Source: Halorarius litoreus (lineage in GTDB: Archaea > Halobacteriota > Halobacteria > Halobacteriales > Haloarculaceae). Taken from it: a stretch of DNA of 64,000 nt. Where the stretch lies: the NCBI RefSeq assembly GCF_024362405.1, contig NZ_CP101454.1:3038001-3102000 (forward strand), read 5' to 3'. The position numbers and the translations under genes were made by a program. Below the pieces are notes generated by a model that saw only the letters and a list, made by a program, of their open reading frames with translations, was not told the origin of the DNA and did not search any database. Of this stretch, positions 9,126 through 18,231 are shown piece by piece. The stretch's first letter is position 1. The number at the start of each line of letters is the position of its first letter.

Positions 9126-9442
9126 ACCTCGACCGCCCGCCCCTCCGGGTCCTCCGCGAAGAACTGGTAGACGGCGTACGTCTCGTTGTACCGGAGGTCG
9201 CCGTCCGCAACGTCGTCGAGCCGGGCGTGGAGCGCGTCGACCTCGGAGCGGTCGTCACAGAGGAACGTGAGGCAGCCGTCGGTCTCCGGCGGGTCGCGGG
9301 CACAGAAGCCGAGCGCGTAGTCGCCCCGCCGGAGGATGGTACAGTCCGGCTGTTCACGCCACACGCGACAGTCCAGCCGGTCGACGTAGAAGCCGACGAC
9401 GCGCTCGCGGTCGGCCGTCCGAAAGAACGTGATGCCGTCCAT
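9110..9442 (-). CDS. VOC-fold (glyoxalase/bleomycin-resistance-like) protein
   Basis: A 110-residue single-domain protein of the vicinal-oxygen-chelate superfamily, with paired beta-alpha-beta-beta-beta modules. Visible signatures are the opening MDGITFFRTADRERVVGFYVDRL, the middle LTFLCDDRSEVDALHARL and the closing FFAEDPEGRAVEVQTF, where the Glu of AVEVQ is a usual metal ligand. Substrate cannot be told: members include glyoxalases, dioxygenases and drug-binding proteins. It lies just downstream of ccdA on the same strand (21 nt), so co-transcription is plausible. Confidence 0.87.
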   Translation of the reverse strand: MDGITFFRTADRERVVGFYVDRLDCRVWREQPDCTILRRGDYALGFCARDPPETDGCLTFLCDDRSEVDALHARLDDVADGDLRYNETYAVYQFFAEDPEGRAVEVQTFE

Positions 9443-9463
9443 GGCACACGGGAGGCGGGCCGC

Positions 9464-10159
9464 TCACAAAAGTCCGAGCGCCCGGAGGCCGCCGAGCGCG
9501 TCGAAGTCGAAGTACCAGAGGTAGATCTGTGCGAGTCCCGCGAAGACGAGCAGGACGCCGGCGATTCGGGAGAGTCGACCGGTGTTCTGCGAGAGCAGTC
9601 GGAGCACGCGGTCACGGCCGAGTGCGGACAGGCCAGTCACGAGGAGCATGAGCACGACCATGCCGAGTGCGTACGCGCCGAGCGTCAGAATCGCCCCGGC
9701 AGGGCCCGACGAGAGGCCGAGCAGCGCGATGGCGACGAACACCGGAGCCGTACAGCCGGCGGCCGCCGCGCCGTAGACGACACCGAACGCGAAGTAGCCG
9801 GAGATCGACCGCCGGCGCTCCGGGAGGGGGATGTGCGGGTCGAGTGTGTACCCCAGCGCGGCCGCACCACCCAGTCCGACGAGCGCCCCGCCGATGATGG
9901 GTTCGAGGACGGCGATATTCTGCAGCGCGCTCGCGCCGACCGACGCGACGATCGCGACGAGGACGCCGTAGACGAGCAGGAACCCGAGGCTCGTCACCGT
10001 CCCGACGACCGCGGCCCGGCGAAGGCGAGCCGCGGTGCCGACCCCGTCGTCACCACGACCCAGATAGTACGCGACGTAGCCGGGTAACAGCGGGAACGCG
10101 CAGGGGGCGAAGAAGGTGGCGACGCCCGCGGCGAACGCGAAGCCGACCGCCAGGTTCAC
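9464..10159 (-). CDS. ccdA: Cytochrome c biogenesis / thiol-disulfide transporter CcdA
   Basis: A 231-residue six-helix membrane protein that carries electrons from the cytoplasm across the membrane to reduce extracytoplasmic thiol-disulfide proteins. The CcdA pattern is clear: APCAFPLLPGYVAYYLGR in helix one and AAAGCTAPVFVAI in helix four carry the two redox cysteines. Its start overlaps the stop of the upstream TlpA-like gene by 4 nt, so electron donor and acceptor are translationally coupled. Probable roles are cytochrome maturation or reduction of extracytoplasmic cysteines. Confidence 0.95.
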   Translation of the reverse strand: MNLAVGFAFAAGVATFFAPCAFPLLPGYVAYYLGRGDDGVGTAARLRRAAVVGTVTSLGFLLVYGVLVAIVASVGASALQNIAVLEPIIGGALVGLGGAAALGYTLDPHIPLPERRRSISGYFAFGVVYGAAAAGCTAPVFVAIALLGLSSGPAGAILTLGAYALGMVVLMLLVTGLSALGRDRVLRLLSQNTGRLSRIAGVLLVFAGLAQIYLWYFDFDALGGLRALGLL

Positions 10160-10650
10160 ACACCGGCCTCACGGAGCTTCGCCGCGATGGTGTCCTCGGC
10201 GGCGAGGCCGACGTGGCGCCACACCTCCTCGCCGGCCGAATCGAACACCAGCAGCGTCGGCATCCGGTTGACGCCGAACCGCTGGTTCGTCACCAGTTCG
10301 GGGTCGGTCGCCACCGGCCACGTCCCCTCGTACTCGCGCCAGAACTGCTTGATGGCTGGCTTGTCACGCTCGTTCGTGATCGAGAGCATGTGGAGGCCGG
10401 GGAACGACTCGCGGATGGCCCGGAGCTCCTTCATCTGTGGTTTACATGGGGCACACCACGTAGCCCAGTAGTCCAACAGGACGACCTCGCCGGCGGGTTT
10501 CACGGGCATCGGGCCGCCGGGTGAGCCCGCGACGGCGAGCGTCTGCAGTTCGCCCTCGTCGGGCGTCGCAGTTCCGCCGTCACCGAGACAGCCGGCCAGC
10601 ACCGCCGCTCCGAGCGCCCCGCCCGAGTACAGGAATCGACGGCGGTCCAT
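10156..10650 (-). CDS. TlpA/ResA-like thioredoxin-fold lipoprotein
   Basis: A 164-residue membrane-anchored thiol-disulfide oxidoreductase. It starts MDRRRFLYSGG, a Tat-like twin-arginine signal, and has the lipobox LAGC. The thioredoxin fold follows with active site WCAPC in VVLLDYWATWCAPCKPQ and the cis-proline region NRMPTLLVFD. The 45 upstream codons in frame are basic and atypical, so I chose the ATG at 10650. It overlaps ccdA by 4 nt, consistent with CcdA keeping this protein reduced. Divergent from the DUF3179 gene. Confidence 0.93.
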   Translation of the reverse strand: MDRRRFLYSGGALGAAVLAGCLGDGGTATPDEGELQTLAVAGSPGGPMPVKPAGEVVLLDYWATWCAPCKPQMKELRAIRESFPGLHMLSITNERDKPAIKQFWREYEGTWPVATDPELVTNQRFGVNRMPTLLVFDSAGEEVWRHVGLAAEDTIAAKLREAGV

Positions 10651-10750
10651 GCCCAAAGATAGGTGGGTCAGGGCATATGGCCACGTCGTCCGTGAGCGCG
10701 GCTCACACAACCCCGGTTGGGCTAACTCCCCGTGTGGCGAACGGACCGTT

Positions 10751-11899
10751 ATGAACCGACGCCGGTGGCTGGCGCTCGTCGGCACCGGAGCCGTCGGCTC
10801 GCTCGCGGGGTGTACGGTCGGCTACCGTGGCACCCCCGGCGAATCACCTGCTCGCCCCGTCCCCGAACGCGAACTGGTCCGCGGCGCCGCCAGAGATGGG
10901 ATTCCGGCCATCGTCGACCCGGTGTTCGGCACCGACTGGGACGACATCGAGTTCGACGCCCAGGACCCGCTCTCGGGGACGTATCGCGCGAAACCACGAC
11001 TGACCCCGGAGTCGCCCGTCATCGGCGTTGTCCGCGGCGAGGAGGCCCGGGCCTACCCGCTCGCGGTGCTGAACTGGCACGAAATCGTCAACGACACGTT
11101 TCCAGCCGCGGGGGGCGACGCCCCGCTGTTGGTGACGTACTGCCCGCTCTGTGGTTCGGCGGTGACGGCAGTGCGGCGCGTCGACGACGTGGTGACGACG
11201 TTCGGGGTGTCGGGCCTCCTGTACAGGAACGACCTCGTGATGTACGACGCGCGAACCGAGAGCCTCTGGAGCCAGATCGAGGCGCGAGCCATCCGCGGGC
11301 CGAAGACCGGCACGACGCTCGACCTCGTCCCGTCGTCGTTCACGACGTGGGGCGACTGGACCGACGAGCACCCCGACTCGCTGGTGTTGCGACCGCCACC
11401 GGAGTCGAGCACGGTCACGGGGCGGACCTCGACGCGGAACTACGACGTGAACCCGTATCTCGGCTACGAGTCGGTCGACCAGATCGGCATCGGGGGAACG
11501 TACGACGACGACCGGCTCCACCCCAAGACGGAGGTTCTCGGCATCGAACACGACGGCGTCGCGACGGCGTACCCCTACGACCGCGTCGCCGCGGCGGGCG
11601 TCGTCAACGACGAGGTGGGTGGCCTGCCCGTCGTCGTCACGCTCGCGGGCGACCAGGAGACGCTCGACGGGACGGGCCAGCTCGTCGCCTACGAGCGAAC
11701 GGTCCGGGGCCGCGTCCACCAGTTCACTCGCTCGCAGGGGCGGCTCGTCGCCGCGGGGACGCGGTGGTCGGCGCTGACCGGGCGAGGGGTCGACGGCCCA
11801 CTCGCCGACGAGTCACTCGTGCCCGCGACCGACGTGTCGCCGCTGTTCTTCTTCGCGTGGCTGGCGTTCGCCCCCGACACCACGGTGTACGGCGAGTAG
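10751..11899 (+). CDS. DUF3179 domain lipoprotein
   Basis: A 382-residue exported lipoprotein. It begins MNRRRW with a hydrophobic stretch and the lipobox SLAGC. The DUF3179 domain fills the rest: GVVRGEEARAYPLAVLNWHEIVND, then TYCPLCGSAV with the family's conserved Cys pair, VSGLLYRNDLVMYD, and the later VVVTLAGDQ. The function is unknown, but the CxxC-type pair in an extracytoplasmic protein next to a TlpA/CcdA system suggests a redox or metal role. I started at 10751 because the upstream residues do not resemble a signal peptide. Confidence 0.88.
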   Translation: MNRRRWLALVGTGAVGSLAGCTVGYRGTPGESPARPVPERELVRGAARDGIPAIVDPVFGTDWDDIEFDAQDPLSGTYRAKPRLTPESPVIGVVRGEEARAYPLAVLNWHEIVNDTFPAAGGDAPLLVTYCPLCGSAVTAVRRVDDVVTTFGVSGLLYRNDLVMYDARTESLWSQIEARAIRGPKTGTTLDLVPSSFTTWGDWTDEHPDSLVLRPPPESSTVTGRTSTRNYDVNPYLGYESVDQIGIGGTYDDDRLHPKTEVLGIEHDGVATAYPYDRVAAAGVVNDEVGGLPVVVTLAGDQETLDGTGQLVAYERTVRGRVHQFTRSQGRLVAAGTRWSALTGRGVDGPLADESLVPATDVSPLFFFAWLAFAPDTTVYGE

Positions 11900-11970
11900 G
11901 TCGACAGCCCGTTCGCGGCCAGTAGCGTCACGGCCAGTAGGCTTATCGGCCGACAGCGGGTTGTCCGCCT

Positions 11971-12807
11971 ATGCGCACGCAGACCCTCGCGACGCTCGCG
12001 GTGGCGGCGATGCTGGTTCTCGCCGGCTGTTCGTTCGCCGGGGGCGGACAGAGCACCCCGACCGACGGGTCGGGCGCGGTGACCGACACGCCGGCCGACG
12101 ACGGATCGGGCCCGAGTGGCACCGAGAGCCCGGCCGGACAGTCGTTCAGCTACCCCGCGGGCTACGACGAGGGCGGCGTGGTGAACGCCACGGAGGCGGC
12201 AGCTAGCCATCGGGCAGCGTTGCTCGCTACTGGGGGCTTCACCGTCGACTACGACGCCGACGTCACGACGCCGAACACGACGACGTACGTCCGGTACGAC
12301 CAGCGGGTCGAGACCGGGAGCGAGGAGGTCGTCCGGCAGACGAACGTCACGAGTGGTGATCTACAGGGCCTCGTCGTCCGCTACTACGCCGACGACACCG
12401 TCTACGTGAAATCGCAGCAGCCGGGGTCGGAGAACACGACCTACGCGAACAGCAGTCAGTCGTACTCCCTCGCGTCGTTCACCGGCGTGGAGTTCGTCGT
12501 CCCGGCGCTGTCGGACGTCTCGTTCGCGTCGAGCGAGCGCACGACCCGTGACGGCACACCGGTCGTCGTCTACAGCGACGCGACGCTCGACCGGGCCGGC
12601 TCGGTGTTCGGTAATGGCGTCCAGGCGAACAACGTCAGCGACTTCTCGGCGACACTCGTCGTCGGCGAGGACGGCATCGTCCGCGAGCTCACGTACTCGG
12701 CGACGGTGACGACCGGCGGCGTCGACCGACAGGTCGACGTGACTGTCCGGGTGTCCGGCGTCGACGAGACGACGGTCGACCAGCCCGACTGGCTCGACCA
12801 GGCGTAA
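11971..12807 (+). CDS. Haloarchaeal lipoprotein, DUF7537-like, copy 1
   Basis: A 278-residue lipoprotein: hydrophobic signal with lipobox LAGCS, a Gly/Thr/Ser/Asp linker to about residue 55, then a folded domain beginning YPAGYDEGGVVNATEAAASH. It carries many N-glycosylation sequons and ends DQPDWLDQA. The next gene is a paralogue with the same signposts (YPPGYGESGVVDADRA, SFTGV, DRPDWLDEA). The family is restricted to haloarchaea as far as I recall (DUF7537-like, number from memory); function is unknown. The shape, an anchored all-beta-like domain, recalls LolA/LppX-type lipid carriers, but that is a guess. Confidence 0.78.
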   Translation: MRTQTLATLAVAAMLVLAGCSFAGGGQSTPTDGSGAVTDTPADDGSGPSGTESPAGQSFSYPAGYDEGGVVNATEAAASHRAALLATGGFTVDYDADVTTPNTTTYVRYDQRVETGSEEVVRQTNVTSGDLQGLVVRYYADDTVYVKSQQPGSENTTYANSSQSYSLASFTGVEFVVPALSDVSFASSERTTRDGTPVVVYSDATLDRAGSVFGNGVQANNVSDFSATLVVGEDGIVRELTYSATVTTGGVDRQVDVTVRVSGVDETTVDQPDWLDQA

Positions 12808-12858
12808 TCGTTCCCGCGACTCGGTTTCTGCGGTAGCCGCTACGTTTACAACTGCGCT

Positions 12859-13707
12859 GTGGGACTACCGGCTGTGCAGCGACAGCTTCCCGTCATCCTC
12901 CTGATCGCACTGCTCGTGCTCTCGGGGTGCTCGTTCCTCGGCGGCCCGGCCTCGCCGACGCCGACGGACGCCGGCTCCGTGACGTCCTCGCCGACACCCG
13001 GCGCCGGGTCGACGCCCACGACGACGACTCGAACACCTGCACCGTACCCGCCAGGCTACGGGGAGTCCGGGGTCGTCGACGCCGACCGCGCGGTGCAGGC
13101 ACACACGCAGGGTGTCCTCGACCGCGAGAGCTTCATCGTCGAGTTCAACGGAACGGCGCTCACGAACGAGAGTCTCGCCTCCATCAGCGCCCTGCAGACG
13201 GCGAACCTCTCGACCGAGCGGGCGTACGTCATCACCCACGTCGAGGGTCGGGGGACGACGACGCAGTTCTACGAGAACGGGACCGTCTACGTCCGTACCG
13301 ACCCACCGGGCGAGAACAACACCCGGTACCGCTCACAGCAGGGTGCGTTCGAGCCCCGGTCGTTCACGGGCGTCGACCAGGTCGAACCCCTGATTCGCAA
13401 CGTCGAGTACGGTCCCCCCGAACGGGTTCGGCGGAGCGACGGCGGGGCGTTCTTCCGCTATCGGGCCAGCGGCGTCGAGAACGTGAGCGACATCGAGCCC
13501 ATCCTCGGGCAGGGCGTCGACCCCGCGAACGTCACCGAGTTCGAGGTGGGCATCGTCGTCGGCCCCGACGGCATCGTCCACCGGTCGGCGTATCGGGCGA
13601 CGATTCGGCGCGGCGACGACACGCTCAAGCTCGCTATCGAGGTGAACGTCCTCGGGTTCGAATCGACGGCCGTCGACCGCCCCGACTGGCTCGACGAGGC
13701 CAGCTAG
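12859..13707 (+). CDS. Haloarchaeal lipoprotein, DUF7537-like, copy 2
   Basis: A 282-residue paralogue of the preceding lipoprotein, arranged head to tail after 51 nt. Signal peptide with lipobox LSGCS, a Thr/Pro linker, and the shared landmarks YPPGYGESGVVDADRA, SFTGVDQVEP and the C-terminal VDRPDWLDEAS. There is no ATG near the signal. The possible starts are GTG at 12859 or GTG at 12874, and a TATA-like TACGTTTACA at 12841-12850 would fit a leaderless start at 12874. Its TAG shares CTAG with the stop of the convergent K+ channel gene. Confidence 0.77.
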   Translation: MGLPAVQRQLPVILLIALLVLSGCSFLGGPASPTPTDAGSVTSSPTPGAGSTPTTTTRTPAPYPPGYGESGVVDADRAVQAHTQGVLDRESFIVEFNGTALTNESLASISALQTANLSTERAYVITHVEGRGTTTQFYENGTVYVRTDPPGENNTRYRSQQGAFEPRSFTGVDQVEPLIRNVEYGPPERVRRSDGGAFFRYRASGVENVSDIEPILGQGVDPANVTEFEVGIVVGPDGIVHRSAYRATIRRGDDTLKLAIEVNVLGFESTAVDRPDWLDEAS

Positions 13708-15368
13708 TCGGCGAGGTTCGCGAACCGATTCACGTCGTCGTCGGTCCCGGCGACGATCAGCATGTCCCCCTCCCGGATGGTGAACTCCGGGCCGAGGTCA
13801 GTGATGGACTCACCGTCCCGCTCGACGGCGACCACGGTGACGCCGGTTCGCGCGCGGATGTCGGCACCGCCGAGCGATTTGCCGGCGAGGCTGCCGCAGT
13901 CGACGCGCACGAGCTCCACCGCCTTGTCGAAGCTGATGACTTCCTCGTTCAGGACGGTCGACGCGAGCATCCGGCCGGCGACCGTCGCGACCGCGAGCAC
14001 GTAGTCGGCACCAGCGAGATACAGCTTCTTGACTGACTCGGTGGCGTCGGCTCGGGCGATGATCTCCACCTCCGGAGCCACGTCGCGCGCGACGAGCGTC
14101 CCGAACACCTCCTCGGTGTCGTCCGAGGTGGCGAGGATGACCATGCTGGCCTCCCCGATACCGGCCTCGACGAGCACCTCGTCCTCGGTGACGTCGCCGA
14201 CCACGTCGACGCCCTCGGCGTCGCGGATGTCGACGACGACCGTCTCGACGTCCGCCTCGTCGAGTCGCTCGGCGACGGTCGAGCCGACCTTGCCGTACCC
14301 GCCGATGATGACGTGTCCCTCCCGGCGCTGTCGGCGCTCGGAGAGCGTCAGTTCCTTCAGCGCCTCCAGCTGGTCTTCGCGGCCCGCAGCCACGAGGATG
14401 GTCTGTGCGTCGATGCGCTCCTGGGGCGGGGGTGGGGAGACGAACTCACCGCGGAACCACGCGCCGATGAGGTTGGTCCCCGTTCGCTCGCGGATGCCCG
14501 ACCCCCGGACCGTCACCCCCTCGAGTTCGGAGCCAGCCTGGACGGGCAGTTCGACCACGTCGAAGTCCTCGTCGATGACGACGGCGTCGTCGAGCTCCGG
14601 CGTCACGCCTGCCGTGACCTTCTTCGCGAGGCCGTCGGCGATGAGGGTCTTCGGGATGAACGCCTCGGTCGCGCCCGCGTACCGGTGGTAGCGCGCGGTT
14701 TCGTCGTCCTCGACGAACGTGATGACCGGGACGTCGTCGAGCGCCCGCGCGATGAGCGCGATGGAGGCGTTGGTCCCGTCGTCGATGTCTGCGATGAGCG
14801 CCCGTGCGTCGTGCACGCAGGCGTTTTCGAGCGTCTGTTCGTCGTCCGGTTCGCCGTGGATGACCGGAACGCCGTCCTTGTAGAGGTCGCTCGCCCGGTC
14901 GCCGTCGGGTTCGATGACGAGGTACGGTCGGTCACGCGCCTGCAGTTCGTCGATCAGCGACTGTCCGCGGGAGGTGAACCCAGCCAGCACGACGTGGTCC
15001 TCGAAGCCGTGGACGGCCGCGGGGGGCCGGGTCGAGAGCCGGTTCTCGACGTACGGGCCGGCGAAGACGGGGAGCGCGGTGAAGATGAGCGCGACGCCGA
15101 CGATCATCATCAAGATGAGATATATCTGGACGATCGGCGAGGTCCACTGTCTGGATGCCTCGCCGTACCCGGTCGTGGTGAACGACTCGACGACGACCAG
15201 CAACGCCTCGATGTACGTCACGTCGACGCCCTCGAACGTGGAGACGAGCACGACGTAGCCGGCGGCGAACAGGAGCGCGACGACGTTGACGCCGAGCATG
15301 TACACGACGATGAGCCGCCGCTGTCGGTCCGCCGAGAACAGACGGCGTGGGTCCATACCGACCTTCAC
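13704..15368 (-). CDS. K+ channel with two RCK (TrkA-N/TrkA-C) modules
   Basis: A 554-residue membrane protein with helix one ~19-43, a pore loop ending TTGYGE (residues 65-70, the K+ selectivity-filter position) and helix two ~79-105. Two cytoplasmic RCK modules follow: TrkA-N at ~122-235 (HVVLAGFTSRG) and ~352-465 (HVIIGGYGKVGSTVAERL), each followed by a TrkA-C domain that ends in ITDLGPEFTIREGDMLIVAG. The family moves K+ down its gradient, gated by nucleotides or ions. The filter reads TTGYGE rather than the textbook TVGYGD. Overlaps the convergent lipoprotein gene by 4 nt. Confidence 0.92.
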   Translation of the reverse strand: MKVGMDPRRLFSADRQRRLIVVYMLGVNVVALLFAAGYVVLVSTFEGVDVTYIEALLVVVESFTTTGYGEASRQWTSPIVQIYLILMMIVGVALIFTALPVFAGPYVENRLSTRPPAAVHGFEDHVVLAGFTSRGQSLIDELQARDRPYLVIEPDGDRASDLYKDGVPVIHGEPDDEQTLENACVHDARALIADIDDGTNASIALIARALDDVPVITFVEDDETARYHRYAGATEAFIPKTLIADGLAKKVTAGVTPELDDAVVIDEDFDVVELPVQAGSELEGVTVRGSGIRERTGTNLIGAWFRGEFVSPPPPQERIDAQTILVAAGREDQLEALKELTLSERRQRREGHVIIGGYGKVGSTVAERLDEADVETVVVDIRDAEGVDVVGDVTEDEVLVEAGIGEASMVILATSDDTEEVFGTLVARDVAPEVEIIARADATESVKKLYLAGADYVLAVATVAGRMLASTVLNEEVISFDKAVELVRVDCGSLAGKSLGGADIRARTGVTVVAVERDGESITDLGPEFTIREGDMLIVAGTDDDVNRFANLAD

Positions 15369-15451
15369 CGCCGGGTGGAGGATAACGGTTCGGTCACGGG
15401 ACGACTGCTGCCGGCGATAGCGTTAACCCCGACCCCGACGCCACGAACGTT

Positions 15452-17878
15452 ATGACACGCTACCGGAACGTCGCCGTCTCCCTCCTCGCCGTCGCGCTGC
15501 TCGCGTCGGTGGCCGTTGGCGGTGGCAGCTTCCTCCAGCTGGCGGCGCCCGCAAGCGGCGACGCGTGGGCCGCCGCCTACGGCGCGAACGGCGGTAGTCT
15601 TGGTGACCAAGCCGATAGGGGGGTGACCGGGGCGACGACCGTCGCCTCCCCCTATGGGGACGCGACCGTTCGCCTCGACGCTGATGGGGTGCCGCACATC
15701 ACCGCCGAGAACGAGCAGGCGCTCGCGTTCGCCGTCGGCTACGTGCAGGCGCGCGACCGGCTGTTCCAGATGGACCTCCAGCGCCGGCTGATGCGCGGCC
15801 AGTTGGCCGAGGCGTTCGGCGAACGCGCCGTCGAGTCCGACCGCTTCCACCGACAGATGGACTTCGCGAGCGCGGCCGAGGCGTCGTGGGCGGCCGTCGA
15901 AGACACCGAGACGGGCGACGGCGTCCGGGCGTACACCGCCGGCGTCAACCGCTACATGGCGACGAACGCGCTCCCGACCGAGTTCCGGCTCAACGGCTAC
16001 GAACCCCGCGAGTGGACGCCGACGGATACGCTGCTCGTCGGCAAGCTCATCGCCTGGCAGCTCACCGGCGACTTCCGCGACCTCCAGATGGCCTCGGTGG
16101 AGGAGGCGTTCGGCAACGTCTCGGACGTCTATCCCCGGTATCTCGCTCACGACGCTTCCATCGTGGGGCGCTCACAGGGCGGGACCGTGGCCCCGAACGG
16201 CTCGCGCGCGGACCGCGAACGCGTCGGGCGCGTCGGTGACTACGCCGCGCTGTACGACGACCTCTCGCAGTACCAGCGAGAGCCCGGCATCGGCTCGAAC
16301 TCGTGGGTCGTCTCCGGCGAGCACACCGACGACGGCGAGCCCATCGTCGCGAACGACCCGCACCTCTCGCTGACTGTGCCCCCTGTCTGGTACGAGATGC
16401 ACCTCCAGACCGAGGGGATGAACGTCCGCGGCGTGGCGTTCCCCGGGCTCCCGGTGGTCGTCATCGGCCACAACGAGGACGTCGCGTGGGGGTTCACCAA
16501 CGTCGGCGCCGACCAGACGGACCTCTACACCTACGAGATGCCGAGCGAGGACACGTACGTCTACGAGGGTGAGACGCGAGAGGTGCAGACCCGGACCGAG
16601 ACCATCGAGGTTTCGGGCGCGGAGAACGTCAACATCGAGGTCAGGAAGACCGTCCACGGCCCGCTCATCGAGCGTGACGGCCAGCAGGTGGCGGTGTCGT
16701 GGCTCGGGCTCACCGGCACCCGCGAGGCGCGGGCCATCTACGCTATCAACGACGCAGAGAGCCTCGACGACGTCGAGGAGGCGCTCCGCATGTTCGACAC
16801 GCCGACGCAGAACATCGTCGCCGCCGACTCGCAAGGGAACACGATGTACCGGATCACCGGGAAGTACCCGTACCGGTTCACGAACGGCGAGCAGGTCGCC
16901 GGCGACCTGCCGTTCGACGGCTCTGCCGGCGAGGGCGAGTGGCGCGGCTTCGAGCCGTACGGGCAGACCGACTGGGAGGCCGGCGGGTTCGTCCCGTTCG
17001 AGCAGGTACCGCACGTCGACAACCCCGACGTGCTCGGAACGGCGAACCAGCGCGTCACCGCGAACCCGGGGTTCTACCTCGCCTACAGCGAGCGCTACGC
17101 CGACCCGTATCGGGGCGCACGCATCTACGGCCGGCTCGAAGCCCGCGTCGAATCCGGCGAGCCCGTGACCGAGCGGTTCATGCAGCGGCTGCAGCGTGAC
17201 GTCCGGTCGCGTGCCGCCGTCGGCTTCAAGCCGGCCATCCTCGACGCCACCGACGAGATGGCGCCCGCGGCGCGCGCCGAGGCGAACGAGCTGGCCGACT
17301 GGAACGGTGGGATGCGCCGCGACTCGCGGAGCGCCCTGCTGTGGGCGCTGTTCCGCGAGGAGGTCAGAAACGAGACGTTCTACGACGAGTTCCACCCGCA
17401 AGGACTCGACGAGTCGGCGTACCCGCACCTCTACGCGCTCCAGCGACTCCCGGCGGACAGTCGGTGGTTCGACGACATCCGGACGTCCGAAACCGAGACG
17501 CGTGCCGACGTGTACGCCGACGCGTTCGAGAGAGCCGTCAATCGGGCCGACCGCGAGGGATACGAGACGTACGGTGACTACAACCGCGTCGACCTCGACC
17601 ATCCGTTCCCGGTCGACTATCTCGACTACCCCGAGCTACCGACGGACGGCTCGCCATTCACGGTCTCGAACTTCCGGGTCGGCGGGCCGGCCGGCTCGTC
17701 GTGGCGGATGGTCGTCGGCGACGACGCCGCGTACGGCATCATCCCCGGCGGGCAGTCCGGGAACCCGTACTCGCCACACTACAGCGACCAGTTGCGCCCC
17801 TGGGCGAACGGCGAGTACCGCGAGGTGCCTCTGGAGGAATCGGGACCGGTCGTCATCAGATTCCGGGGTGAGAACTGA
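15452..17878 (+). CDS. Penicillin acylase family (Ntn) amidohydrolase, copy 1
   Basis: An 808-residue exported enzyme of the penicillin acylase/peptidase S45 family, which hydrolyses amides such as beta-lactams or N-acyl homoserine lactones after self-cleavage into two chains. Residues ~8-25 are a signal/anchor. The A chain opens VRLDADGVPHITAENEQALAFAVGYVQARDRLFQMDLQRR. Ser282 in GIG-SNSWVVSG is the expected autocleavage point and N-terminal nucleophile, followed by ANDPHLSLTVP. The spacer and C-terminal YGIIPGGQSGNPYSPHY are standard. Its TGA overlaps the next ATG by one base (TGATG). The substrate in this organism is unknown. Confidence 0.93.
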   Translation: MTRYRNVAVSLLAVALLASVAVGGGSFLQLAAPASGDAWAAAYGANGGSLGDQADRGVTGATTVASPYGDATVRLDADGVPHITAENEQALAFAVGYVQARDRLFQMDLQRRLMRGQLAEAFGERAVESDRFHRQMDFASAAEASWAAVEDTETGDGVRAYTAGVNRYMATNALPTEFRLNGYEPREWTPTDTLLVGKLIAWQLTGDFRDLQMASVEEAFGNVSDVYPRYLAHDASIVGRSQGGTVAPNGSRADRERVGRVGDYAALYDDLSQYQREPGIGSNSWVVSGEHTDDGEPIVANDPHLSLTVPPVWYEMHLQTEGMNVRGVAFPGLPVVVIGHNEDVAWGFTNVGADQTDLYTYEMPSEDTYVYEGETREVQTRTETIEVSGAENVNIEVRKTVHGPLIERDGQQVAVSWLGLTGTREARAIYAINDAESLDDVEEALRMFDTPTQNIVAADSQGNTMYRITGKYPYRFTNGEQVAGDLPFDGSAGEGEWRGFEPYGQTDWEAGGFVPFEQVPHVDNPDVLGTANQRVTANPGFYLAYSERYADPYRGARIYGRLEARVESGEPVTERFMQRLQRDVRSRAAVGFKPAILDATDEMAPAARAEANELADWNGGMRRDSRSALLWALFREEVRNETFYDEFHPQGLDESAYPHLYALQRLPADSRWFDDIRTSETETRADVYADAFERAVNRADREGYETYGDYNRVDLDHPFPVDYLDYPELPTDGSPFTVSNFRVGGPAGSSWRMVVGDDAAYGIIPGGQSGNPYSPHYSDQLRPWANGEYREVPLEESGPVVIRFRGEN

Positions 17879-18222
17879 TGGCCGTCGCCACCCCTGACGC
17901 GCTCGCGACGTTCCGCGAGAGCGACCGGGTCGAACCTGCTCTCGCTGTCGCGTTCGTCGTCGGGCTCGTCGCCACCGCCGTCCACCCGGCAGGGCTCGTG
18001 GTCGGCGGCGCGCTCGTGGGCCTGTTCGCCCGCTCGCTGTCACGGGCGTTCGTTCTCGGGCTCACGTTCGGGCTCGCCGTGCTGGTCGCGTGGGCGCTCG
18101 TCCTCCTGTGGTTCGGGACGCTCGTCGCCGTCGCGACCGCCGTCCCGATCGTCTACATCTCGGTGGCGGCGGCGTTCGGGCTGCCGGCGCTGGGTGCGGT
18201 TGCGATTCGAGGTCTCGTGTAG
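17878..18222 (+). CDS. Small multi-pass membrane protein coupled to acylase
   Basis: A 114-residue hydrophobic protein with three or four transmembrane segments (about 22-45, 50-75, 78-98 and 98-112) and no recognisable motif. Its ATG overlaps the acylase TGA (TGATG), so it is translated from the same mRNA and may work with, or merely be co-regulated with, the acylase. Function unknown. Confidence 0.65.
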   Translation: MAVATPDALATFRESDRVEPALAVAFVVGLVATAVHPAGLVVGGALVGLFARSLSRAFVLGLTFGLAVLVAWALVLLWFGTLVAVATAVPIVYISVAAAFGLPALGAVAIRGLV

Positions 18223-18231
18223 CGGCTTCGC

